Source: Siphonodentalium dalli (Eukaryota; Mollusca; Scaphopoda; Gadilida; Siphonodentaliidae). From it: a stretch of DNA of 64,000 nt. Where the stretch lies: assembly GCA_032622095.1 (NCBI GenBank), contig CP136061.1, positions 232,930,944-232,994,943 on the forward strand, given 5' to 3'. Shown piece by piece: positions 49,201-59,922 of this stretch. Position 1 is the stretch's first letter, and every line of letters begins with the position of its first letter. The translations under genes and the position numbers were made by a program. The notes beneath the pieces are model-generated. The model was not told the DNA's origin and did not search any database. It saw nothing but the letters and a program-made list of their open reading frames with translations.

Positions 49201-49679
49201 TGCCCACTTCCGATCAACTTCGCCTCAAAATTATGGACTTACATGTATTGTGCAGATAAAATACTGTTAATCAATTAGAGAACTTATATATTTGATTTTC
49301 CGTTGATAGTAACTAGCCCATCTGAGAATAACTTTTGGAAACTCAATGTGGGAAAAAAAAATCCACCCCTACTATTATTTTGGCCTGTAATTTATTCAAT
49401 CTGGGAAAATTTTCCACAATCATGGTCATGAAAAATATTACAGTATTATTATTATTTTTGGTAGGCCTACTAGTACTAACAGCATGCAACACTGCACATG
49501 CTTATGATGCTACATATACTGCTAGTACTATTTGAATGGTGAATAACGAGACCTTCAACTTCAAGACGACAAGAGTAAGGCCTAAAAAAAAAAAAATTTA
49601 ATATTGCCTGTTGGAATTTGTGTGGATATCAATTTCAATTTTATAGCGAAGAGTGATACAATTTTTTACCTCTTTTTTT
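49201..49679. other. No gene recognised
   Basis: A 66-aa plus frame (49335-49535) contains a hydrophobic stretch, but it rests on AT-rich simple sequence. Not called. Confidence 0.35.
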
Positions 49680-49973
49680 TCACGACGACATCTTCGACAT
49701 TTTCACCATCGCATCGTCTTCGCTACTTGACAACCCAAGTTCTGCCGACAAAATCGACCCTTTCTTCTTGCCAATCTTGGGCTGGTTCTGACAGCTCATT
49801 TTGCTTGTTCCACATTTGCAGCCTCTGCTGCAAAATGTCCCCGCTTCCAAACAGGGACACGATGTCCGCAACGAACGAGACGTGGCCGACTTCCTCCACG
49901 CGCATACATTCCCGCATGAATAATTAACAGCCCCCGGATCGCTTCCAAATCTATTTTTTAAACGTTCCGCCAT
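49680..49973 (-). CDS. Candidate small Cys-rich protein or first exon, CXC-like motif
   Basis: A 97-residue frame opening with an ATG in AAAATGGCGG context. The middle carries CPCLEAGTFCSRGCKCG, then SCQNQP. This spacing (C-x-C-x6-C-x3-C-x-C-x6-C-x-N) resembles the Cys pattern of CXC zinc-binding modules found in tesmin/TSO1 and MSL2 proteins. The tail is Ser/acidic (SSSEDDAMVKMSKMSS). The segment is visibly more G+C-rich than its surroundings. It could be a complete small protein, one exon of a gene, or part of a transposon protein. A competing 64-aa minus frame and a 107-aa plus frame overlap it and look less protein-like. The full double CXC repeat of tesmin is not present. Confidence 0.4.
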   Translation of the reverse strand: MAERLKNRFGSDPGAVNYSCGNVCAWRKSATSRSLRTSCPCLEAGTFCSRGCKCGTSKMSCQNQPKIGKKKGSILSAELGLSSSEDDAMVKMSKMSS

Positions 49974-50164
49974 TTTTATATTATTAATGCGTGTCCGTCA
50001 GCATTATTTTTAGATCGATGATGCATTCTGGTCTTTCTGACCCTTGACCCTTCGACCAATGCTTGCAATATCTAAACACCGATTTACGATGAAGGCCTGG
50101 GTTTGCTGGTGCGCGCGCCAACATGGCAATCCGATTATTCTGGGCAAGAATAATTTCATATAGA

Positions 50165-50420
50165 AATAACAGTACTATCACTTTAAGCACAATTAATTAT
50201 TAAATGTGAATTTGGCCTCCCATACATTTAGGTGTAAGATGAAATACTCCACACTATATCACTTACACTATATTACTTCCATTAGTATCATATTTGGTTT
50301 AGAGTGTTTCCCCTTATATCATGGGTGTATGTTTTGACCAGTGATCACATGCATGGTCTCGAATAACCTCGATCGATGTTTTTCACACAAATCGACCTGG
50401 TAAAGTCTAATTTTTATTTT
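50165..50420 (-). repeat. Repeat E, uninterrupted copy
   Basis: In minus orientation it carries the E blocks seen at 32520-32657 and 35849-35915, with AAATTCACATTTAATAATTA and GGTGTAAGATGAAAT (plus strand) joined by CCCATACATTTA only. It therefore provides the empty site for the 3.2-kb TA-flanked element. Confidence 0.7.
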
Positions 50421-50465
50421 AAAGATTGTAATTTAAGTGTAATTTTAAGTGCCATCTCACCATAT

Positions 50466-50722
50466 CTGGCTGTTGAGAAATATTTCCTTGTCACCTCTTG
50501 TCGCCACATCCAATATAACTTTATAAGTTAATCTGATTTCGACTCTGTCGGATCCTGCCGCAGAAGTACCAGAATCAAAGCCAATAATTATTGACCAACT
50601 CTTTAAATATTTGGTTCCAGATATAGGGGCCACTGTTGAACGATGAGACCACGGGTGTTTCGACGTTGACGACAAAATTTATGTCTGGTAATCTCAGCGG
50701 AGCTATGAGAGATATCTCTGCC
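50466..50722 (-). pseudogene. Possible decayed exon (weak)
   Basis: Between a pyrimidine-rich tract ending AACCAG (about 50723) and a donor-like ATG|GTGAGA (about 50465), the minus strand is open in two overlapping frames. One reads LPDINFVVNVETPVVSSFNS, then IWNQIFKELVNNYWL; the other reads FDSGTSAAGSDRVEIRLTYK, then VILDVATRGDKEIFL. A single-base shift near 50590 would join them. I recognise no family. It may be chance. Confidence 0.2.
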
Positions 50723-51059
50723 TGGAGTTTGGTCTGGTTAAGGTAACAGTGAAGTAATTATTTCCCATAGGCCTCCATAGTATACTAACGTTTAATAGCC
50801 TACTGATGTCATATACCATAAGTGTGGAAGGCATATATTATACGAAAGACTGTCATCTGTGGAAACTTTTTGAAAAAACAGAATTGATATCGTCGAGCAT
50901 GACTTTTACATTTAAATATTGAGGGACTTCGAGATCGGCTGCAGCTTCGGTCATAGCCGATATCGGATATATTTCTGCGCATGTCCATGTCGGAGGAATC
51001 TCGAACGACTATGACCGCGGCTGCAGCCGCAAAGAATGTCCCTTTCAATATCCAACACA

Positions 51060-52010
51060 TAAGTCGGATTCCTTATGTCGAAAAAAGTGGTCGCGCGTTT
51101 TCGGAATGTTAAAAGCGATATGAGAACAGTTTCTATACCACCAGTGTGTCTATTTTCAGAATCTACCTGTTTCCAGCTTGATATTTTAGTGGAAACAGGT
51201 TTATGTGAGGCTTTTTTTCGTGTACCCCTCTATTTTTCCCCCGTCCACCTGGTAATAAAAACATGCTATTACGCATAGCAAGTTCGGTAAGTGGCTTTCT
51301 TTGTTCTTAGAAATCGAAAAACATGGAGAGATCTTGCCACAAATTACTTAATTACATATCTTAATGTGGTATTTTATCATAAAATCATCAGATGAATTGT
51401 ATTTATGACTGCATTTTCAATTTTCTTTCCCAAATATTAAGGTATTGTATATTCTTAAAATCAGCTACATCACATATAGACACACATGAACAATCTACAA
51501 GGATATCTTGATCATATGCCACAAACAAAACTTCGATACATAGATTTTTGGTAAAGATATCGCAGAAAAGCTAACCCTACCCCCATCCTCGCTGATTTCA
51601 CAAGTCAGATTCCTTTGGTCGAAAACAACGGTCGCGCAATTTCGAATTGTCTAAACCGACATGCGAACGGTTTATTTATCAATAGCGTGTCTACTTTCAG
51701 AGTTTACCTGTGTCCAGTTGAAATTTTATTGGAAAAGAGTTTTTTTGGACTGTTTTAAGAATTTAAAGAGCGTTTGCTTATTATACAAATATTAATCCTC
51801 ATAACTAACCTTCTGGTGGATGTGCGAGTTGAAATTAACAAACATATCAAATATGGCGGTCTACTTCAGAGTCTACTTGTTTCCAGTCTGACATTTTAGT
51901 GGAAACAAATTGTTTGGACGGTTTAAACAATTTAAAGAGCGTTTCCTGATTATACAGATATTAACTAACACGATTAGCCTTTTCATGAATTGTGCGAGTT
52001 GAAATTATGC
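51060..52010 (+). repeat. Diverged direct repeats with GTGGAAACA and AAAGAGCG boxes
   Basis: TCTACCTGTTTCCAG...TTTTAGTGGAAACAG occurs at about 51160, 51705 and 51875. TTTAAAGAGCGTTT...GTGCGAGTTGAAATTA occurs at about 51762 and 51932. The 67-aa plus frame at 51075 is not supported. Confidence 0.5.
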
Positions 52011-52525
52011 ACATATGTCAAGTATAACTCTGAAATGTATTTTTGAGAATGGTGTCGTCAGATAAGTCTCCACGGGTAGTGTACTACAGTTGCGAACAAA
52101 ACTAACGTTGGACCCTATATAGAGTTTGACAATTTACTCAAATGTTCACAGTGGTGGAACTTAATGGCTATCATATACATGTATGCATGGCTCTTACATG
52201 TAATATATCGTAACTACATGTGATTTTACCAAATTAACTTGCAATATAGTCAGGACACCAGATACAATACTTGATAAAAATGTGGTTCACATCAATCATA
52301 TACATCACAATCACGTGCTTCAGTGATAATGTCCACTATTCTACAAATGTAATGTTTATCATGACTAAAGTTTCAGGATGTCGTTGTAAAATTGATTGAT
52401 GTTGATTTTTCATCAATTGACAAAATTAATGTTTATTGCCAGGACGAAGTACGGTACCGCATAATACGGAGTTGTGTGCTAACAATTCTGCAAGTCATAT
52501 TTATGTAAGTGTCAGTCAAAACTCT

Positions 52526-53667
52526 TAGGACATGGGAATATTTTTTTTATTTCGTGACCACGAAATACTAATTCGTGGCCACTAAATAACTAATTCGTGG
52601 CCACGAAATAACTAATTGTGATATACGATCGTCAGTCCCATTGTTGTAATGGAAGTGGATAGAGATGATCTGGTTGCAGTTGTCCACCATCTTGGCATGA
52701 GCCACGGCGATTTGAGATGAAGGGTGTTGTAGGGTGGCCCGTAAAACAAATTAATTAATTAATCACCCCTTTCACCAACCCGATCCAAAGTTGCCGCCGT
52801 CCTGGGGGGAGGGGTGGGTCACATAGGGCACCCACGACATTCAGTATATCTTGGGACCACCCTAGCTACAGCACCAATTATACCACATCAAACGGTCAAG
52901 GGGCCGAGAAATTGTATTGGTGCCATATTTGAACCCATCTGGGGCGGCCATTTTGGATCAGGATGGTGAAAGCAGGGTGAATATATAGTTTGTCTCATCA
53001 GGGGTCACCCTACAACACACTATATATTTTCGACCTAAAATGGGAGGGGGCAATTGCATGGTACCATATATGGACCCCTCTGATCAGTTATCATTTTCGC
53101 TCGAATGGGCTAAAGGTGTGAAAATTTAGCTTACTTTGCGAGCCACCGTACAACACCCTTTATTTGATCTATATCGGTCAAGTGACCGAGAAATAATGTG
53201 TACCCTATTTGACCCCTTCTGAGCGGCGACCATTTTGGATCAGGTATGGTTGAAAGGTGTGAATATTTATAAGTTTGTTTTGGGCCCACCCTACAAAACC
53301 CCTTATTTGACTTCAATCGGCCAATGTGCTGAGTGAAATGTCATTCCCATTCGACTCCTTGTGGTAAAAACAAAGGAATATTCAGTTTGTCTTGGAGCCA
53401 CCTGACCCGTGTTTACCCGTTCTCTCTGGGCTAGTTTATATCGGACGTCCATATCCCCATAGAGCCCGGGTCCCACGCCATAAGGGGTTTATAGTAGCTT
53501 CTCTGCGATCGTACACATTGTTTCTAAAACATCATCAAGTGTAACCATACCGGAAAGGTATCTGGATATATGCAAAGGTCAATCAGTTATAATTCGCTAC
53601 GAATTTCGTGGCCACGAATTAGTATTTCGTGGCCACGAAATAAAAAAAAACTTTTTCCCATGTCCTA
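52526..53667. mobile_element. TA-flanked MITE with TTTCGTGGCCACGAAA palindromes
   Basis: The element 52528-53665 starts GGACATGGGA and ends with its complement TCCCATGTCC; TA flanks both. Just inside each end are two or three copies of the 16-bp palindrome TTTCGTGGCCACGAAA. The interior holds about four diverged ~130-150-bp tandem units with CACCCTACAACACCC and CCATTTTGGATCAGG blocks (52860-53400). No transposase frame. Confidence 0.75.
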
Positions 53668-56600
53668 AACCAGCCACCGTACCTTATGGGTCATTATGTT
53701 TTAGTATTAAATTTGGAGAAACCCGACCATGCAGCATCAATGTAACAATTACAACAACTCATCTATGCCAATGATATATTTAGCAATACATGTGGATATG
53801 GTGGTATTGTTTAAAAATGTTAAACAATGTTATCATGTCCATATGTATTACTAAATATTGCTGGGCATATATAGATGGTTGTTCTATAATTCCTGGTCGG
53901 GTTTATCAAAATTGGGAGTTTAAAATATGTTCATCTGATAATAAAGAAAACACTTTCTCCGTCCACTCGATACATCCCCCGGGATATATGTTTCACATAC
54001 TAAATTAACACCTTAGTCAACATAACAAATCACTCCCTCAAATCCTTTGCCACAAGAATAAAAATAAATTGTCAGTATAAATAGGCAAGACATCTCTGGA
54101 CACTTTCTAAGAGATAATTTATTTATAAGAAGATATATATGTGCATTTTGTGCTTGGTCTTATATATAGTACAACACAGTAAGATGCAAATGACACAGTG
54201 TGCCGAGTGCGGGGACAATGCTGTGTCGCAGAACATAGTTGAGGGGACCCTTCCATCATCCTTCACAATGTATCATGACTCAACCTGTTTTGAACAAACC
54301 ATCGACTTAGGCTTAATGGATCGTTCTCCCCCAATAATATAATTGTCTTTGAACCGATCAACACTCTGGGCCATGGTATTTTCCCGTAAATTAGATAGTG
54401 TCTATAGTTAGGATGGTATTGGTTATGTTCAAATGGTGACACAGATATGAAACTGTACATGGATATAGGCCACTGATCATTATAAGATCGGGAGAGTTTG
54501 CCACCGGTCCCAATAGCTCCTTAACGGTTATTAAGCACCTACTCGGAATTTGCAGGAAAATGCAACTATGGTTGATATCTATTTTACTCATTAAGCTCTA
54601 CTTTAGCTGAAATTCGAATTTACTTGATTTTACAGCTATATACGAAGCGTGGAGATTAACTGTGGTCAGAATATTGATGGTGAATGTTGGGTTTCAGTCG
54701 CTGTATACTGAAGTTGGCCAAATGTAACTGGCATGGGAAGTGTGAAAGCAAAGCCTATACCGCTATAGTAAAGATCTCAGCTGAGCCGAAATGTCCATTT
54801 ATCAGTAGCACAAATCCTGCGAAAACACAGATTCTCTCAGTGCATGTGGGATATACTCCGATGACAACGATTGAGTTAATGACAACGAACAACTACTATC
54901 TATACCTGTGTATGTGTGACACTACATCCCGTTATGATCAACGATGCGGTTTTAAAAACTAGTCAGTGGACAACAAGACAGACAAGTATAAAGTAAAACA
55001 ATAATATAATATGTAATCACATCGTGAACAGTCTTGTTGTGAATATTTTCTTTTGATTCAACAGGCTGCATTTTATCGAAATTACAGAACCATTCGACAC
55101 TTACTTTTGCCAATTACTGTATCTTGATGCATAACTATATCATATATTGCATCTATTAAATCACGGATAGTTACAGTGGGTCAAACACTAGTGTTAGTCT
55201 ACATACATAGTTGCACACGATTGCCAATAAGTGATATTGCAATCAACGTTTGAGCATAACACGAAATTCTCCATAGGGTTAAGTGTTAAATTTTGATCGC
55301 AACTGTACCCAGCAAGAATCATCTGATCACATCCATTCTTTTTAAAACCACGTCTGTGTTTCATACTTAGTATTTTTTAGGACTATCAGTACGCGCGTAT
55401 CATAATACGCAAAATGGCGCCATTTATCCAAAGTACTACAATCTCCATAGGGCTCAGTGTTATTTTTTTATCACAACTGTAGCCAAAAGAATGAACCGAT
55501 CACACCAAAATTAAAAAAAATACATTTAACGGTCATATCTAGTAGTTTGGAGAAGTTTCAAACCGATCACCATACGCCAAATGGCACCATCTATCGATTT
55601 CTGTAAATACGAAACGCTCTCTAAATTATGTTGACCCCGATTTAGGCCGTCCTGCCAAAATTCAAGAATGGAAACAAGTGAATCCTGAAAACACACCTAC
55701 TAGGCATACATAATCCGTTTTCAGATCGCTTTTAACAAACCAAAAATGCAAAATGACATAAGGAATCCGACTTATCAACATGAATTCCCTGTAATTTAAT
55801 CATCGAATTTGAGGGTCTGGTATCATAAACGATATAAGGTTATCTGTTGATCAGACCCAATGCTGTATATTTTATACTTTAATAGCATTAATTATATATA
55901 AATAAACATTATTAGTTTATATACTAGACCTAGGCGTGTATGGCCTAGATATATAAACAAACATCGACATTCGGAATTAACTATATTAAACTCCAACTTT
56001 CCAAAAAAAAAATTCATAAAATTAGATAGATAACAGTTTTCCTAAAACAACCATCGAACCCAAAGATCAAAATCTACACGTATCAACTACCGATTAATTT
56101 TTTCATTCATTCAATCATTGTCCGCCTTTTTCATTTATTCAGTGGCCGCCATTTTGGATTTGATCGGTAGTACGGGAACTCGCAACCAGGATTTGGTGGA
56201 AACGTGACGTCACATATCCTGGTCATGGTAACTTCGAGGTCCCAAATCCGGCTGTGACTAGCTGCGACCGATCTCGAAGTCACTCTAAGTGTTTTTGAAA
56301 ATAGCGTCAGCCTGAGGATCGCAGTAAAAAAATATTGATATTTTACACCTCACACTGAAAATTTCAAACATGAAAGCACAACATTGGTCATAAGCCAATG
56401 TTCTTTCTTAATATTTTTAATTCAAGCAGGAATGATTTCCTTCATTTTTTTAGCTATAAATATAAAATATCCAATTAACCAATCAGGGAGCAGTGTGTAT
56501 TTAGTACTATCTTCCATCTTCCAAAATCCGTTGGAGGGCGCCCTCCCTCGATTACTTCACTGTAACCTAAAATACTTTCGGCCTGATTTGTTTGAGTTAT

Positions 56601-56752
56601 GCATTTCACCATTCAATTTTCATTTAGACTTTGCAACTCCCACTAAGAATAGGACAAGATATATATATTCACCAGTTAACGAATTTAGATTTTTTTCCCC
56701 TCAAATTTAATTGTAGGTATTACTTGGTGCATCGTTAAATTGGGCCTACTAA
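53668..56752. other. No gene called; weak Cys-containing frames at 53790-54962
   Basis: Three plus frames (72 aa at 53790, 67 aa at 54139, 92 aa at 54684) contain several Cys and look somewhat protein-like, but no motif, splice-site set or homology supports a gene. The region near 56150-56290 has GGCCGCCATTTTGGATTTG and CpG-rich sequence belonging to the right end of the 50922 element. Confidence 0.3.
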
Positions 56753-56937
56753 TAGCAACCACCACAGCGCCACAGGCGCTGTGTTGCTTTTCAAGTTTAG
56801 GCGTGAATGACGTCATTAATTTTTTACAATACCATGAAACAGAATTTCGACGTGATGAAAATCCGGACAAGAAAAATGGGTTAAAAATCACGTGACTTCC
56901 GCCCCGCTTTTGCATAGCATCCTGGGAACAATAATAT
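56753..56937 (+). repeat. R repeat, copy R1
   Basis: A 185-bp unit starting TAGCAACCACCACAGCGCC. A GC-rich hairpin (CAGCGCC...GGCGCTG) is followed by AGGCGTGAATGACGTCATTA, ATCACGTGACTTCCGC and TTGTTCCC (inverted). Copies R2 (58344-58525, minus) and R3 (58540-58723, plus) are almost the same. Confidence 0.75.
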
Positions 56938-57623
56938 GATCGCACGTGACACGTAGTGGACCAACCACACAAATACATCAAACTGTCACTACAATTTCAA
57001 TCTATACACGTAGTTTCCAACTGTTGCTGTGTCACGGCATGGGATTTCTAAATGTTGAATATTTTCATCAACGTTGGAGGGGCGGATTCCGCGGAACACT
57101 ACAGTACAACCACCCTGCCACCACATCTCTCGTTAAAGCAACTCATACACCTCCATGCCAAACTAAACCTAGCAATTTCCCACGTTTATCTATGACAAAT
57201 ATATATGACTACATGAGCGCATTATCCCAAAATATCACTGGGCAAATCTTTCGCACGAACAGTTTCATGGGCTCTTGTCAATAGAAAACATTCCTCGTTT
57301 GAATCCAGTCTGTATTTTTTCTAGAAAATGGTCTTTAGAGACGTCTGTTATTGCATTTAAGTGTATACATTGTGGGAGGCAGCTGAATTAGCTCAGGCAG
57401 GTCAAAAATTCAAACTGATAGTAAAAAGGACATTTGAAAACATGGTGATGAAAACAATCGTATATACACACACTAGGTCAAAAGAAGAACAAACAAAAAT
57501 GGATCAATGAAAACCAAACAAACAAACAACACGTTTGTAGGGAGGGATCCAGGATCCCATATTTATTGTGTGCATATTGTATATAAAAAGTTGTATATGT
57601 GTTATGCGTGTTACTCATTAATA

Positions 57624-58060
57624 TAAGGCCGTGGCTTAAGAGCAGTATATCGCTCTTTAGCTATATGGGCCTGACACGCTATATATATACCGTTCTTTAG
57701 TACCAAACACTCTTCATCTTTATGGGTCTGATACGCTTAAGAACGGTAGGCTATACCGCTCTTTAGCGGTTGGTACCAATGAACGGTATGGGCCTATCGC
57801 TCTTCAGCGCTGGCAATAAAGAACGGTATACTGCTATTCAGTGACAAACGTCAAAGAACGGGGCACAGGAGTGGTGTACATCGGTATATACAAATATTTA
57901 GCTAAACATGGTCCTGGTGCGATAAAGAACGGTCTTACATTATCATCCGTACAGCTCGATCTCCAGTGTCCGACTATAAAGAGCCGTATACCGCTCCTTA
58001 GCCCTCATCGTTGAAGAGCGGCATGCCGTTCTTGAGCCCTCAATGCTAAAGCCACTTCGT
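57624..58060. repeat. Array of AAAGAGCGGTATACCGCTCTT palindromes
   Basis: Seven or eight diverged units follow one another. Among the clearest are AAGAGCAGTATATCGCTCTT (57638), AAGAACGGTAGGCTATACCG (57740), AAAGAGCCGTATACCGCTCC (57980) and GAAGAGCGGCATGCCGTTCT (58013). The block has no counterpart in the other arm of the fold-back, so it was inserted. It begins TAAGGCCGTGGCTTAAGAGC. Confidence 0.7.
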
Positions 58061-58343
58061 ATATATAATTGCGTCTATAGTCTAGTGATGTGAAATCAGT
58101 TTCCGATAGAGACCAAATGTGTCTGGATTCTGGCCCACAAAGCCAAATAACGTAAATGACGTCACGGACCATGTCATGACGTCTTCGCTGGTTTTCGTTC
58201 AGCTAACCAACGAAATTGGTCAAAATGAAACTAATCTATAGGCCTAAATCACATAGGAATTGTTCAGAAAAACTGAAGTTGGTAATTTCATAACCATCCC
58301 GTTGGTCCACTTCCGATTCTGTGATTTCACCATTTCTTTTGGG

Positions 58344-58723
58344 ATATTATTGTTCCCAGGATGCTATGCGAAAGCGGAGCGGAAGTCACGTGATTTTTAA
58401 CCCATTTTTGTGCGCCGTTTTTCATCGCGTCGAAATTCTGTTTCATGGTATTGTAAAAATTAATGATGTCATTCACGCCTAAACTTGAAAAGCAACAACG
58501 CGCCTGCGGCGCGTTGTGGTTGCTAATATCAAATTGTGATAGCAACCACCACAGCGCCGCAGGCGCTGTGTTGCTTTTCAAGTTTAGGCGTGAATGACGT
58601 CATTAATTTTTACAATACCATGAAACAGAATTTCGACGCGATGAAAATCCGGACAAGAAAAATGGGTTAAAAATCACGTGACTTCCGCCCCGCTTTTGCA
58701 TAGCATCCTGGGAACAATAATAT
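58344..58723. repeat. R2 and R3 inverted pair, centre of the fold-back
   Basis: R2 (58344-58525, minus) and R3 (58540-58723, plus) are head-to-head with a 14-bp spacer (ATATCAAATTGTGA). The arms differ at few positions; in R2 the GC hairpin reads GCGCCTGCGGCGC, a different stem of the same shape. Confidence 0.8.
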
Positions 58724-59180
58724 CAAATTGTGAAATCACGGAATCGGAAGTGGACCAAGTGGGATGGTTATGAAATTAGTAACTTCAGTTTTTCTGAACA
58801 ATTCCTGTGTTATGTAGGCTTATGAATTAGTTTCATTTTGACCATTTTCGTTGGTTAGCTGACCGAAAACCAGCGAAGACGTCATGACAATGTCCATGAC
58901 GTCATTTACGTCAGTTGGTTTTGTGGGCCAGAATCCAGACACATTTGGTCTTTACCGGAAACACAGATTTCACATCACTAGACTTAACGCAATTATATAT
59001 ATACAAAATGGCCAAGGACATTTTATATACAATATGCACACAATAAATATGGGATCCCTCCCTCCAAACGTGTTGTTTGTTTGTTTGGTTTTCATTGTTC
59101 CTGTTTGTTTGTTCTTCTTTTAAAACTAGTGAGTGCATATAAGATTATATTCTTCATCATGTTTTCAAATGTCATTTTTT

Positions 59181-59249
59181 AAGGACGACCAGCTGGGCGC
59201 AGCCCAGCCGCGCATATGTTGCGCAGCAACATATGCGCAGGTCGTCCTT
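59181..59249. repeat. T-shaped three-stem palindrome
   Basis: Outer stem AAGGACGACC/GGTCGTCCTT (10 bp, perfect). It encloses two perfect hairpins: GCTGGGC-GCA-GCCCAGC (7-bp stem) and GCGCATATGTTGC-GCA-GCAACATATGCGC-type (13-bp stem). Both have the same GCA loop, and single bases join the three stems. Total 69 nt. Confidence 0.9.
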
Positions 59250-59259
59250 ATACTAAGTT

Positions 59260-59772
59260 CGCTTTCGAACATGGGCGCCGCCATCTTGAATTAGGGGCAC
59301 CGCCATCTTGGATTTGAGAGGCCGCCATCTTGAAACGTCATTGCAATTAAATTAAAACTACAAAATGTTACTTTTCATATAGCCAACATAAAAGTATTCA
59401 TTGCGTTAAGGCATTACATGCTTTATTCTTTGAACAATAATCATTACTTAAATCATAAATATTGTCGACCGGACTCGGGTTGCTATGCCATTCGGGAAAT
59501 GGCGGAAATTTACGTAAAACTGCTAATTTTCCTTAGCCACCTCGCGAAAACAACATAATTCATATCGTAAATATCTTGAACGTTTATTATATAACTAAAT
59601 AAACTTTTCTTTAGTTTAGTAAATTAGTAGAAGCATGTTCACGTAAACTGTTAGGTTACGTCATATGTTGTATCCAAAGCGACGTCATATTGGCACGCGC
59701 ATTTTCCCGCGAAAGTTATTGACGATTTGACAGCGACACGACCATGGCGACATAGCACACAAAGCAGGCATA
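59260..59772 (+). promoter_or_regulatory. Possible promoter / 5' UTR region
   Basis: Three CCGCCATCTTG words (YY1-like), GCGACGTCAT (CRE-like) near 59690 and TTTTCCCGCGAAAG (E2F-like) near 59702 lie upstream of the candidate exon at 59773. A tiny ATG GCG ACA TAG frame near 59743 would be an upstream reading frame. Suggestive only. Confidence 0.25.
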
Positions 59773-59922
59773 ATGTTGGCATGGTTCGCATTAGGTTTGG
59801 TTGGGTTGACGTTGTTTCATAGTGCATGGCTCCGAGTCCGCGCTGATATAAATGTAGCTCCATGCAATTGTAATCAAACTGATCAAATCCCAACCTATAA
59901 AATCACTATAGAATTTGTACAG
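59773..59922 (+). CDS. Candidate first exon with signal-peptide-like start (weak)
   Basis: ATG at 59773 (A at -3) opens exactly 50 codons to a donor-like CAG|GTACAA at 59922. The N-terminus MLAWFALGLVGLTLFHSAWL is a hydrophobic segment of the signal-peptide or membrane-anchor type. It is followed by a short Cys-containing part with NVAPCNCNQTDQIP. A downstream segment from about 60016 (FSLIITPISNQGQGLW...) stays in phase, but its acceptor lacks a good pyrimidine tract. I recognise no family. It lies inside a mobile insert, so it could be a captured gene piece or chance. An 80-aa minus frame overlaps. Confidence 0.25.

Larger units (their letters stand above)
50922..56289. mobile_element. Candidate 5.4-kb inverted-repeat element
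   Basis: The left end near 50922 reads GAGGGACTTCGAGATCGGC and continues CTGCAGC...GTCATAGCCG; the right end near 56289 is the diverged complement (CCGATCTCGAAGTCACTC). A second inverted pair lies further in: AAGTCGGATTCCTTATGTCG near 51060 and GACATAAGGAATCCGACTTA near 55756. Between them are direct repeats (51100-51200, 51630-51740, 51860-51910, all with TTTCCAG...TTTTAGTGGAAA) and the smaller element at 52528-53665. I could not prove the ends or a target duplication. Confidence 0.4.

Noticed and set aside
49335-49535. 66-aa plus frame with hydrophobic stretch
   Set aside because: The hydrophobic run comes from an ATT-rich simple-sequence tract; no support for a secreted peptide.
53790-54962. 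Three plus-strand Cys-containing frames as exons of one gene
   Set aside because: No consistent donor and acceptor sites or phases link them, and no domain is recognisable.
56946-57284. 112-aa frame repeated in the opposite arm at 60525-60853
   Set aside because: Similar peptides appear only because the fold-back arms are copies; frames differ in length and have no domain.
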